64,000 nt of DNA, taken from contig JALGPY010000003.1 of NCBI GenBank assembly GCA_023055425.1, positions 52,251,891 through 52,315,890 of the forward strand. The letters are read 5' to 3'. This DNA comes from Linanthus parryae. Its lineage: Eukaryota > Streptophyta > Magnoliopsida > Ericales > Polemoniaceae. Below are positions 24,190 through 35,034 of the stretch, one piece after another. The translations under genes were made by a program, and so were the position numbers. The notes below the pieces were generated by a model, which did not search any database, was not told the origin of the DNA, and saw nothing but the letters and a program-made list of their open reading frames with translations. Numbering within the stretch: the stretch's first letter is position 1; every line of letters begins with the position of its first letter.

Positions 24190-25110
24190 CTGGAAGGGCC
24201 TCACTGACTCAAGATGTTGAGAAATTTTAGACAATGCTGGAACTTGTTCAACGGAACAGACTTCATGAACATATTCACAAGGTCTGCAGCTGTCCCCACC
24301 TTCTTTATCTTGATCTTTCTCCCGTTTCTCAAAAAATGATACCAGACGTTTATATGATTGTTCTTTCCCGATGAACCTGATATTTGGTCAAGAAAATCGC
24401 GCTTAAGCTATCAGAGTAGACATTTTTCTTGATGTGGAAGTACGCCTAGATGATTTAACATTCCTTTAAGCCATATTGCCTCCTTCGCTGCTTTCGTTAG
24501 AGACATATAATCCACCTCTCTGGCCGACAAAGTCACTGTCGAATGGAAAGTAGCCTTCCAACATACAACAGAACCTCCTAGAGCAGAAAAATAGCCTGTC
24601 ATTGATCTCCTGCTATCAACATCACCTATATAGTTCGAATCTGAGAACCCATCAAGATATTCTGACTAGCCCCATAACATAGGCTAATGTCTCACATACC
24701 CTTAAGGTACCAGAACATGCGCTTCACCACCTGTCAGTGACCCTTACTCGGTTGAGCCATAAAACAACTTACCACACCACAAGCGAATGCGATGCCCGGT
24801 CGAGTGCAAACCATAACATAAATGAGGCTTTCAACTGCGCTCATTCTCCTCCACGGTTTGAATGGTGTACATTCCTAACTTGTAGCAGCCATAGGATTAT
24901 CTATAGAGTTAGCTGATAACATCCCGAATATGCTTTGGAGCTTCTTGATGTATCCCTGTTATGATAGGAAAAGCGTCTTCATCTTTCTATCCCTATAGAT
25001 CTCAACTCCTAGAATTTTCCGAATAACACCTAATCCTTCTTCTCGAATTCCGCACTAAGAGACCTCTGTAATTTCCGAATGTCATCCTTATTCTGAGTTG
25101 CAATTTTAAA
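24190..25110 (-). pseudogene. Copia reverse transcriptase/RNase H remnant
   Basis: The minus strand from about 25110 downward reads the end of a Copia reverse transcriptase (SAEFEKKDLG, RKILGVEIYRDRK, LSQQGYIKKL), the linker (SAVESLIYVMVCTRPGIAFA, then YLKG), RNase H (MTGYFSALGGSVVCWKAT, LSAREVDYMSLTKAAKEAIW) and the C-terminus (YHFLRNG, ADLVNMFMKSVP). Stops and frameshifts are frequent. Sequence identity to the 9283-9890 remnant is low, so this is a different Copia family. Confidence 0.88.
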
Positions 25111-25261
25111 ATATCTCTCTTTGGACTTAAACAGCCTCCGAAGCAATGGTACAAAATGAATAGCCAAAAGAGATTGAAGAGAAACCATCGTACAGGGATG
25201 CAAAGTTGACAATTCCAAATGAGTCGACTTCTTTTAGCTGGAGGAGAATGATGCAAAAGCA

Positions 25262-27010
25262 TGTGGTGTCTTTTGTTACAAAATATGACTCGGGTTTTTT
25301 AAGAATATTATCTTTCTTTCTTTTTTTGGTGGGGGGGGGGGGGGGTGTTTGTGTTGTAATATTATTTTGACAAAAAGAAGTGTTGTATATTTTACTTAAG
25401 ATTCCTAGGAAGATTCAGCTTTTCAAAATGCAGAAACTTCTCTAAGAAGATTCGACTCTTTCAAAGGCAGCTTAGATTGACCGTACTACACTAGTATGTT
25501 GAATGGTTCCACTTGTGTGAAGGGGAAATTTCTGATCGTCTTATAAGGATGACAACACATCAAGGATTCTAACAACGAAACAAGCTTCTCTTTCATGGAT
25601 TTATTATTGACGTTGCACCTTGTGTGATGGTAACAAGGAGAGAGTTGATACCATGCTCTTGAATTGCCCAAGGTCTTCAGATATTGTGTTACAATTTACT
25701 TTTGCGGCTGGTTACAGTTCTAGGCCCTCGGGTTTACATGATAAGGGACTTGACGAGCATACCAACAATCTTTTCAAGATGGTCTATTGGACAACTGTAT
25801 TTGTAAGGAGATACTATGTTTGGAGGAGAATGATGTAATTACCTAAAAACGAAAAATGATGCCAAATGAAGTACTAATCAGAGAATTGAGTGTCGCGTGG
25901 ACTTTTCACGATTTATTAGGATGTGCTTTTGACTTGGTAGATTGATTTAAATGTTTATTGTTGTATGTGGTATTGTTATTGGGAAGTGAAAATGTAAGTT
26001 TGGAAAATAGAGGTGATTCTTACACTAGTAAAAAAAGCTTCTTACACTGTTTTTTACTTATGATGACAGTTGTAATGACAGTTGTGAATTTTTTTCTTGG
26101 TACTGCGGGTTATTTCCCTTCTCTAAGCCCCTCTCTCCTCTGCAACGCTGACCCTCCATACCCAGAAAAATCTCCTCTTTTACAATCATCATCATCATCC
26201 ATACTCAAACAATGATTGGGAAAAAGCTACTATCTCCCCTCTTATTGCATGATCCTGCTAATTCAAGTACTCTCACCTCTCTGTGAAATCGCAGAGGTCA
26301 CAAATTGCTTCCAAAACTGGAACCTCAACGAACCATACCATATCAAAAGCACACCGAACCAGTTGATCTTTTCAATTAAATATCAACTGGAACCTCAACG
26401 AACCATACCATCCTTTTGCTATCCTAGTCACCTAGTCAAACTGACCCTGTTACGGGGTAAAAAGTCAACCGAAGTTGAAAGAGAAGAAACGGAGGTTGTA
26501 TAAACAATATTGAAATACAGTGTAGAAAGTCATGGTGTAAAAATATGTTGGCATAATTGAGATGGTTCAAACATAAAAAATGGGAAGAATGATGTTTTTT
26601 CAGTTGAAAAATTCACAATCTTCACTTTTTGTATGGAAGAAAAAATTAAATTTTGTATTGTTATACGTATAAGAAAATTATTAAGCAATGTTTCTAAATG
26701 AATTATTGACCGAATAAATTTGGATTTGATTGGATTGGTTTGAATGGGTTGGGTTGGGTGGGTCAAGGAAATTTATGTACACCCCTAATAACAAAAATAC
26801 CAAAGGAAACAAGTATACAGCAGAGGTAACCTCATAGCTAAATGCAGTACTTAACCTTGATCCAATGCCCACCAAACTTACATCTGGCAACCAATCAGTT
26901 CTCAACCCATTGACATCATGGGTACCTAAGTTAGCGATGTAGCAGCATATAAAATTAAGGCGAGTGAAAATGGAATCAAAGCAAGTTCAAGTAATATCAA
27001 AATCTTCCAG
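25262..27010. other. gene-free stretch with a G15 homopolymer
   Basis: A T-run followed by 15 consecutive G residues lies at 25331-25345. Around 25600-25840 a frame contains CDGNKERVDTMLLNC, faintly like the zinc-binding end of an L1 reverse transcriptase, but this is too weak to call. A CACTAGTAAAAAA string near 26022 might be another CACTA end; no partner was found. At 26300-26420 a short phrase (ctggaacctcaacgaacc) is duplicated. Confidence 0.35.
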
Positions 27011-27719
27011 GGATGTTTATAGGAAAACATGTTTATTATGGTCATATCCATGCAACATGTTTTTTTTCTGAAGTGATATTCTTATTCGGGTTAAAAGAGC
27101 TAAGACTATTTTACATAATAACAACTCTTCCATATTTGAAGTACCTAAAAGTCTCTATAAAATTGCTCGTGCTAAAATATTTTTTATTTTCTCTCTTGAA
27201 GGACGTATAAAAATAACCAAACCAAACCAAATGAAGAAAAGTCTGGTTAAATTTATTTACTGAATCGAAGTTTAAAAATCAAAATATACGCCAATTCATG
27301 AATGTTTGGATATTTTCTACAATTTTACAAAACCTTTGAGTAATTAATTGTCAATTTACCACTAATATTGATAATTAAACAATAATTCTTTTCTACATAA
27401 CCATGTTCCCGTCCATCAAAGAAAACAAAATTCATTAAGACTCCCTAATTGGTTGCTTTCACAAAGCCGTCTGAATTCGAAGAACGGGAGCTTTGTAATA
27501 AATTGAAGGGATCCTCAAAACATGTATTTCACAAAGAAGTTTGAATTTTAATACGTATAGCTTTGAAAATGCATACTTCAAATGCCAACTTGCTTAGCAT
27601 TCAAAGTGTCCAAAACACTGTTGCAGCGCTCTAACAATGTTAACCTCCGACATGATGTTGATTTCCATCCTATACGTAGCAAAAGAACTTCACGCACTAA
27701 GCCCATGGGACAAATCTAG

Positions 27720-28416
27720 TAGGGGTGCAACTTGGACGGGCTGAACCCGACCAACCCGAACCCAGCCCGGACTAAAGTCGGGCTTGGGCACATGTTTTGA
27801 GTAAGTTGGACGGGCTAGGGCAAGAATTCTCAACCCGAATTGCAATTAGGGTCGGGCTTGGGTACGGATATTAAAAGACGGGCTATCCCGAATTGCCCGA
27901 TTTGTATACTCATTACCTACAAATGATATATTTGGAGAGTATTATATTGCATTTTTATCAAGAATATATTATTTTTCTATTAAATATTAGTAATATTTTA
28001 ATGATGTTTATGTTCTTAACTAATAAATTTTTCTCACAAAATATTTAGTATTGTCTTGTATAAACGGATAATTTTTAAATTCATTCTAACAATATATAGT
28101 CATTCTTGTTTAGCCTTAAATAAAAAAAAAATTGAAGTATCTACATTTAGTATCTATTTTTATATGTAAGTTATTAACTTAACTATAAGGGCACAATTTT
28201 AATTGAGTTGAATGTGAAAATTATGCTATTTTATTTAGTTTAATGGGCTACCCCGAATTCAACCCGAACCCGAATTGGTTTGTTCGAATTCGGGCTTGGA
28301 CGGGTTGGCGATGCTCGTAACTCGGGCTGGGCTGGGCTTGGGCAACCCTGACAGAACTCGGGCTTGGGCTTGGACAAGGGTGTCAACCCGCCCAGCCCGC
28401 CCGAGTTGCAGTCCTA
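27720..28416. mobile_element. hAT-type MITE
   Basis: Imperfect terminal inverted repeats (TAGGGGTGCAACT against TAGGACTGCAACT, 11 of 13 identical) are flanked by a perfect 8-bp duplication AAATCTAG (27712-27719 and 28417-28424), the hAT signature. The ends are rich in CGGGTT/CGGGCT motifs and the middle is AT-rich and non-coding. The right arm of the palindrome lacks it. A fragment of the same family lies at about 52985-53126. Confidence 0.93.
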
Positions 28417-29608
28417 AAATCTAGTAAGAAAAATATGAATATAAGAACCTGGAGGGTTAGCATTCAATCAAGACATCACATGTTTCTCAAAAAATAGGAA
28501 AATAAAAGGAGGGGAATTAGAAGCTAAAAAGGAGAGACTATAGTGTACGTTTACTCCTTTTCTCAGAAAGTAACAATTAGAAGAAACGTACAAAACAATC
28601 TATTTCAGACCCATCTAGGAGAACAAGGAAGACCACTCTAGTGGTCATGCAAATCCTCCTGCACCAGTTCTATTGCTCGAGGAAGATATTCTTTGATTTT
28701 AGAGGCACATCTTTTCAAAACATTCTCTACCAGTTTCCATTGTGAACCATTGTGATAGCAACTGATGTTCAATTAACATCATAAAAAAAATAAAGGGTTA
28801 ACATTTACGCCAGTGGTAAGGGGTGTGTGGCAAAACACTTTCTCGTGATTTCAAAAGATGTAAAACAAACCCCTGGGGTATAGTCTATGTGTGCCGGAGC
28901 TATTTCTATTTAAAAATGGAAAGACAAAATTACCCTTGTAAAGAAAATGTGCAAGAAGATGATAATATTAAACTCCAAAACCTAACACAGTAACCACAAC
29001 CACCGGAAGATGATAATATTAAACTCCAAAACCTAACACAGTAACCCCCACCACGACGACCACCACCATCATAAACACATCCCCTATCACCAAGCCAACC
29101 ACAACCACCGGAATAGCAAACATAATCCACCAAAACCATCACATTTGTAACCAAACAGTGACCACCACCACCAATACCCACACACCAACCACCAAGGAAT
29201 ACCCACACACCAACCACCACGGAAACCAACACCACCACTTCGACAACCACTAACAGTCAAACTCCAAATCAACGCCACCGTGGAGAAAGCAGAATTTTAA
29301 ATGGGCAATGCGGTCGAGGAGGCAGAGGTGGAGGGGCTTACGGTGGACCCGCAACAAGAACCCACCGTGCTCTACATCCTTGTTCCCATCATCTGTTTCA
29401 GGCGAGGTAGAAACCTATCTTTTATTCGTTTTTTTTTTTATAATTATTTTGGTTTTTCTATTAGGTCTCCTGAACTATATTGATATCTAGGGTAGAAAGG
29501 ACTTCTCAAGAATCTTTTTTTATAAATTCCATTAATGGAACCACACATACTAGGGGGGATGCAATTAGCATTATGCCTTATAGTGATATAAGATTTGAGT
29601 ATATTAAT

Positions 29609-31600
29609 TGATTGTCCTTTTCATCTCCTAATCATAGGAGTCAGAAGAACCAGAAAAATTTGGCACTTTCGTTGGTTTCACATTGTCAAATAAACTGGAT
29701 GATTCAACCTAATTTTGTGCAAGAAAAATTGGTCTATAACCAATCAATCACAAAATCAAGAAAAGGAAAGCAAACCCCCTGAGCTAGAGAAACAGTAAAA
29801 AGGTCTGCATGAACTACTAATAAGAAAGACATACAAAACGAATAAGAAGATTTTCAGTAGAACCACTAATAAGAAAGACATACAATTCTAAAGCCCCTTC
29901 ACTTTCTCACTTGAGGGGATACGAGGTGTTAGCCGCTAATTTCTTCTACTCCCTCCGTCCCATTTTAATAGTCCTATTTGATTTTTAAGACTACTTTGAC
30001 TAATCAAATCGGGTAGCAAAACGATGTAAAAGTTTGTCAAACTCATCATATTGTTGTAGACTTAAGAAATCTCTACTACATTGTGAAAAAGTTTAGAAGT
30101 TCTTGTATCATTTCCCTACTCAATTTAGCTAGTCAAAGTGGCTTGAAAAGTCAAATAGGACAATTAAAATGGGACGGAGGGAGTAATAGATATATCAATA
30201 CAATCATTGTACTTAAGAAATAAGATTTATCCTACTTCCTTGCGCAGTTACTATTTTTGTTTGTGACAGACAAAATCGGCATCCTCACTAGAAGTATAGA
30301 TGATTAAGATTAACAGTAAACTTTTTAGAGAATAAAACTGTGGACATATACATATTACAACATTAGAAGATATAAGGCAAACTGCTATATACTTGCCAAT
30401 AAAGAGTACAATCATATCAAGAATCAAATTGTTGCATCCATGTCCAGCAAGCAAGATTTGAGGATCGCCACACTATGCAGAATAGATGCAGCCTTTGAGT
30501 AACAACGATCAGAGCCAAGAGATAATTTTCAAGTGCTATGACGTTGAGTATGAAAACTTCCTGTAAACAGTAATGAGTTCGCACGGAAAAATTTACAACA
30601 TCATGAACCCACACATTGAAACACATAGAAATTGTGAACTTAACGAAGAAATAAATTTGGAAAAAGAGAGCTTCTAACTACTAAAGTTTCTCTAGATATT
30701 TTCATGTCTTCATCTTGATAAGGTTGATCAGGCGTTGTACCTCTTGTAATTTCGCTAGTATAGCTTGCCACGACAACCTTCACAACTTCAATTGGATGCT
30801 TCAATAGTGGCTGCCCGATCAACGCATTTACATTCGGTAACATTGCTATACTCATGGATTCGAAAGGATTTTGTTGCACCCTACGTACAAGAAATCATGC
30901 ATGATGTATGGAAAATACATAAGAAAAAAAACCCATTACTATATAGAAGAAAATTAAGAAATAGAAACGAATATTTTACAAGCTAAATAGGTAAGTGGTG
31001 TGAACAAAATCAGATGACAATCACATTTTCTTATCAAAAACTACAAGATACATAAAATGCAAACTTGCTAGTAGAGTACATGTAAAATTAATAGGAGAAA
31101 ATAGTTAAATGTGTTGGATCAGAGGACAAATAAGAAGAGTTACACGAGAATAAATAAATGACAAACCAAAAGAAATAGCAAATGATGGAACAGTGCATCA
31201 TAAAAGCATTGCAACTAAAATCAGACATTATGCAACTTTAGTAGAAAAATAATCAGCATATAGTTTCTTTAGTCACCCATTAGGTCAATTCCACATGATA
31301 ATACATATTCATACATCATCAATTTATCCATACGAGTTCATAATGAGGATTCACCAATCATAAAATAAAACTGAAAATCAGTTCAGGAATCAAGTCGTGG
31401 TCAACAAGTAAAAGAGATCACTAAAATTTAAGCAAATATTGTCAAGACATGGACATTGAAGAATGTAAATGTTTAGTGTTTACATCAAGAACGCTGAGGA
31501 GCGTATCAACAGAACTTGAGGGGGTGAGAGTGTACTCCGAGTAGCCAGTATCTTTCAGATCTTCTTCAAGCGCTATCTCTTCGGAAAATGAAGACGACAT
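29609..31600 (-). pseudogene. PDS5-like sister-chromatid cohesion gene, left copy
   Basis: PDS5 proteins are HEAT-repeat cofactors that regulate cohesin on chromosomes. Exon 1 (31600-31484) opens with ATG and reads MSSSFSEEIALEEDLKDTG, ending SVDTLLSVLD at a GTAAAC donor. Exon 2 (about 30880-30703) reads ALIGQPLLKHPIEVVKV then VVASYTSEITRGTTPDQPY, the PDS5 N-terminal hallmark (VKV.VASC.SEITR..APD.PY). Exon 3 (about 30540-30390) encodes LILDMIVLFIG but is frameshifted. The exon 4 equivalent (about 29730-29610) has an internal deletion. A Stowaway element interrupts the intron between exons 3 and 4. The rest of the long PDS5 protein is missing. Confidence 0.82.
29949..30183. mobile_element. Stowaway MITE (Tc1/mariner type)
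   Basis: Ends CTCCCTCCGTCCCATTTTAA and its inverted counterpart, flanked by TA on both sides (29947-29948 and 30184-30185); 235 bp, non-coding. It sits in an intron of the left PDS5-like copy. The homologous place in the right arm is empty. Confidence 0.95.
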
Positions 31601-31875
31601 TGACTTATCACAAGGAATCTAATCAATGATGATAGAATCGGCGATAATCAAAGAGATAGGCAAGCGCGGATACGAGAATTTAACAAGAATCCAACACATA
31701 AGAAAACGGAATTTGCTATCGCAACAACAATTTGTAGATCATATTATTGTTGTTACCATAACAAATTTCGTTAACTTCTGTGTTGAAATCTGGTTAGGAT
31801 AGCGCATCTGAGCTTGTCGATCTCTTCAATTAAAGTCGATTTCTTCATCATTGATCAGGTTCTTGTGATAAAACG

Positions 31876-33760
31876 ATATTGTCTTCATTTTCAGAAGAAA
31901 GAGTGCTTGAAGAAGAGCTGAACGATACTGGGAATAGACTACTCAGACCCTCGACATCTGTCGATAGGCTCCTCAGCGTCCTTGATGGAAGCACTAAGCA
32001 TCAACATACTTCAATGTCCATCAATTGACAATATTTCCTTCCATTTTAGTGATCTTGTTTACTTGTTAACCACCACTTGATTCATGAGCTTCTTTTCTGT
32101 TTTCTGTGATGATTGGTGAATCCTCATTCTGAATTCGTGCGGATAAATTGATGTGTTGATATCTATTATCTTGGGAAACTGGCCTAATGTGTGGCTAAAG
32201 CAACTAATAGATGCTGATCGTTTTTCTACTGAAGTTGCCTACTTTCTAATTTTAGGTGTGATGCTGTATGATGCACTGTTAAATTACATTTTATTTCTTT
32301 TGGTCGTTCTTTTATTTAGTCTTTTGTTACTCTTCTTATTTTTTTTTTATCCAAAACATTTAACCCTTTCATTGTATTAATTTTTACATGTACTCTTGTA
32401 GCGAGTTTGCATTATTTATATCTCATAATATTTTATAAAAAGAATTTATTGGACGTTATTTTGTTCACACTATTACGTATTTAACTTGTAAATATTCTTT
32501 TGGTTTCGATTTCTTAATTGTCTTCTGTATAGTTATGGGTTCGTTTTTCTTGGACAGCATGCATAATCTCTTTTGCGTAGGGTGCAGCAAAAGCCTTCCG
32601 AATCCATAAATATAGCTATGTTGCCGATCGAAAATGCGCTGATCGAGCAGCCACTATTGAAGCACCTGAATGAAGTTGTGAAGGTTTTTGTGGCAAGTTG
32701 CATTAGTGAAATTACTAGAGTTAAGGCGCCCGACCAACCTTATCAAGATGAAGACACGAAGGTAGCTAGATTACCTCTAGCAGTTTCCATCTCTCTTTCC
32801 TTATTTATTTCTTCTTTAAATTAACAAATGCAATGGGTTTAAACGTGCGGGTTTATCATGTTGTAAATTTTGTCATGCAAATTCATTATATTTGCCAGAA
32901 GTTTTAATACTCACCCTCGTATCACTTGGAAAATGGTCTCTTCGCTCTGGTTGCTGTTACTCAAAAACGGCATCTATTCTGCATAATGTTGCGATCTTAA
33001 AATCTTACTTGCTGATGCTGGACCTTGGATGCAGCAATCTGATTCTTGACATGATTAAACTTTTTGTTGGTACAGCAAGGTATGTGGCAGTTTGCCTTGT
33101 ATCTTCTTAATTTTGTAATATGTATATTTCCACAGTTTTCTTCTCTAAAATTTTTACTCTCAATCTTAAACATCTATACTTCCACTGAGGATTTTGACTT
33201 CCTTTGGCACGGTTAAAAAAAAATTGACAACTATGCAAGGCAGTATTATTAGGATAATAAATTTTTTTAAGTACAGAATATGGTTGCATTGATATATCTT
33301 TTGAGAAGAAATTAGTAGCTAACACCACATAACCCCTTCAGCGAGAAAGTGAAGTAGTTTTAGAATTTGTATGTCTTGCTTAGTAGTGGTTCCACTGACA
33401 TATTCACTCTGTTCCATACATTCTGAGCCAAATTTAACTGTTTTCTCGTAATTACGACTATTGTATTGATACGGCAATGTAGTTCATGCATAACTTTGTC
33501 ACTATTTCTCCCGCTCACTCGGTTGGCTTTCTTGAACTATCACCTTCTTCTTGGTTTCGTGGTTGATTGACTATTGAGGGCTTTCTCTTGCTCAAAATTT
33601 AGGTTGAATCATTTAGTTTTGGTAATATCTGACATGGAGACATTCATGATGGTAGTCATTGGCGAAACCAAGGAAAGTGACCAAATGTTCATAGATCTTC
33701 TAATTCCTATTGTTAGGAGCATGAAAACGGGCAATGAAGTAAAACACTCAAATCTTATAG
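31876..33760 (+). pseudogene. PDS5-like sister-chromatid cohesion gene, right copy
   Basis: Exon 1 (31876-31986) reads SSFSEERVLEEELNDTG and SVDRLLSVLD, but the start codon has become ATA and the donor GT has become GG. Exon 2 (32581-32761) reads ALIEQPLLKHLNEVVKV and ASCISEITRVKAPDQPY, with clean AG and GT borders. Exon 3 (about 32960-33079) reads KTASILHNVAILKSYLLMLD and NLILDMIKLF before a GT donor. Exon 4 (about 33625-33745) reads MVVIGETKESDQMFIDLLIP. These follow the order of plant PDS5 N-termini. No later exons are present, so the copy is truncated as well as mutated. It lies head to head with the left copy. Confidence 0.84.
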
Positions 33761-34172
33761 CACTAGAATGCATAATGTTATATGCATCCTCGTTGGTTTG
33801 GATTATGAGTGATTTCGTTAATGGAATCCGGAGAAAAAAAAAACAACAAAAAAAAGCCCTCCTTTAGAAGTCTTTTCTACCCTCAGATATCAATAGTTCT
33901 AGAGATCTAATAAAACCAAAGTTAAACCAAAATAATAAAACAACTAACAGAAGATAGCTTTCAACAGACGATGTGACAAGGATGAAGACAACCGTGGGTT
34001 TGTCTTTTTCTTCTTCCTCTTCTCTCTCACTACTCTGTCTAATTTAGAACCAATTTAACCCTCTCGCTTTTCACCTCTATCTCCTCGACATCCTAGCGCC
34101 ATCTCAAACGCTGCTTCCTCCACCACGGCGTTGAACCCCAGAAGCCACCGGGCTTCAATTGGGTCTTCGATT

Positions 34173-34175
<3 letters not shown>

Positions 34176-34247
<72 letters not shown>
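34176..34247. repeat. (CT)n followed by (TA)n microsatellite
   Basis: About 21 CT units pass directly into about 14 TA units. Present in the right palindrome arm only. Confidence 0.95.
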
Positions 34248-34250
<3 letters not shown>

Positions 34251-34710
34251 GGCAACAGACCAAATTGATTTGATTTGGAGTTTGATTGTTAGTGGTTGTT
34301 AAAGTGGTGGTTGCGATGGTGGTTTCCGTGGTGGTTGGCATGTGGGTAATGGTGGTGGTGGTGGTGGTCACTGTTCGGAAACAAATGTGGTGGTTTCGAT
34401 GGATAATGTTCTCTATTCCTGTGGTTTTCGTTGGTTTATGATAGCAAATGTGTTTGTGATGATGGTGAAACCAAGGAAAGTGACCAAATGTTAGTGGGGG
34501 TTACTGTGTTAGGGTTTGAAGTTTCATATAGTTCATCATCTTCATCCTGTTCATCATTTCCACTTTGTTAAAGTCAAAGCTACTCAGGCGCACTTAAACT
34601 AATTCACAGGGGTTTATTTTACATCATTGGAAATTACGAGAAGGTGTTTTGCAACACACCCGTAACCTGGGAGGTAAAATGCAATTAGCCCATTATTTTT
34701 TTATGACGTT

Positions 34711-34719
34711 AATTAAACA
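34711..34719. repeat. 9-bp target duplication of MULE copy 1, left
   Basis: AATTAAACA, repeated exactly at 45581-45589. The uninterrupted site is preserved in the left palindrome arm as AATTGAACA on the minus strand (28774-28766). Confidence 0.9.
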
Positions 34720-34811
34720 GGGTCTGTCTAGAGTACGTCCCAGGGGGCTTGCTGCAATTTTTTTTGCGGTGGGCCCCCCCCCACTACCAGACAAAAAACA
34801 CGGAAAATCAT

Positions 34812-34845
34812 GGGGTGGTGACCGGTTCTAGCAGGTCACCACCCC
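34812..34845. repeat. subterminal hairpin, left end of MULE copy 1
   Basis: A perfect 12-bp inverted repeat (GGGGTGGTGACC / GGTCACCACCCC) around a 10-nt loop. Identical in copy 2 at 54059-54092. A different short hairpin (AACCGGCT-G-AGCCGGTT) sits near the right end at 45526-45542. Confidence 0.85.
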
Positions 34846-34849
34846 CAGT

Positions 34850-34997
34850 GGATAAAAACGCACAGATTTGGATAAAACTGCAAAGAAACTGATGCAGCAT
34901 TTTCCAGAATTCACATCAGTGGATAAAAACGCAAAGAACCGGATAACACAGTAAATGATCAGACAAAAAAGGTCAAATAACGGATAAAAATGTCAAG
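34850..34997 (+). promoter_or_regulatory. left subterminal array of GGATAAAAAYGYAAAG-like motifs
   Basis: Close matches start at 34850, 34870, 34921, 34941 (weaker) and 34982. The same motif in the opposite orientation is at 45418-45433 and 45438-45453 near the right end, and forward copies lie at 38203, 38313 and 38352 in the intergenic region. Arrays of short repeats at both ends in mirrored orientation are how many DNA transposons present binding sites to their transposase; that function is inferred. Confidence 0.6.
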
Positions 34998-35034
34998 GTA
35001 CTTAACTAAAACATTCACACAGTTAATGTAATCC

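Larger units (their letters stand above)
27015..31738 (-). repeat. left arm of the large palindrome
   Basis: Read in reverse complement, this arm matches 31739-34719 plus 45590-47340 along its whole length. Matching landmarks include the PDS5-like exons, the CCA/GGT-rich block (29040-29280 against 34260-34400), the phrase gcaggaggatttgcatga (28645-28662 inverted; 45692-45709), and the far end (ggttattttt..cgtccttcaagagagaa). The centre is near 31738 with almost no spacer. Divergence is moderate, with many substitutions and small indels. Two MITEs (27720-28416, 29949-30183) are present only in this arm. Confidence 0.88.
31739..34719 (+). repeat. right arm of the large palindrome, inner part
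   Basis: Inverted match of 28770-31738. It is broken at 34719/45581 by MULE copy 1 and continues at 45590-47340. Its PDS5-like copy and GGT-rich block mirror those of the left arm. The (CT)n(TA)n tract at 34176-34247 is found only in this arm. Confidence 0.88.

Noticed and set aside
25331..25345. Functional G-quadruplex
   Set aside because: A single G15 homopolymer after a T-run, without separated G-tracts; it may be slippage or an assembly error.
26022..26060. Another CACTA terminus (CACTAGTAAAAAA)
   Set aside because: No subterminal repeats and no opposite end; the string alone is too short to support an element.
29301..29490. Short plus-strand frames at the left edge of the GGT/CCA-rich block
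   Set aside because: The inverted homologue in the right arm does not keep the frames, and the composition comes from simple repeats.
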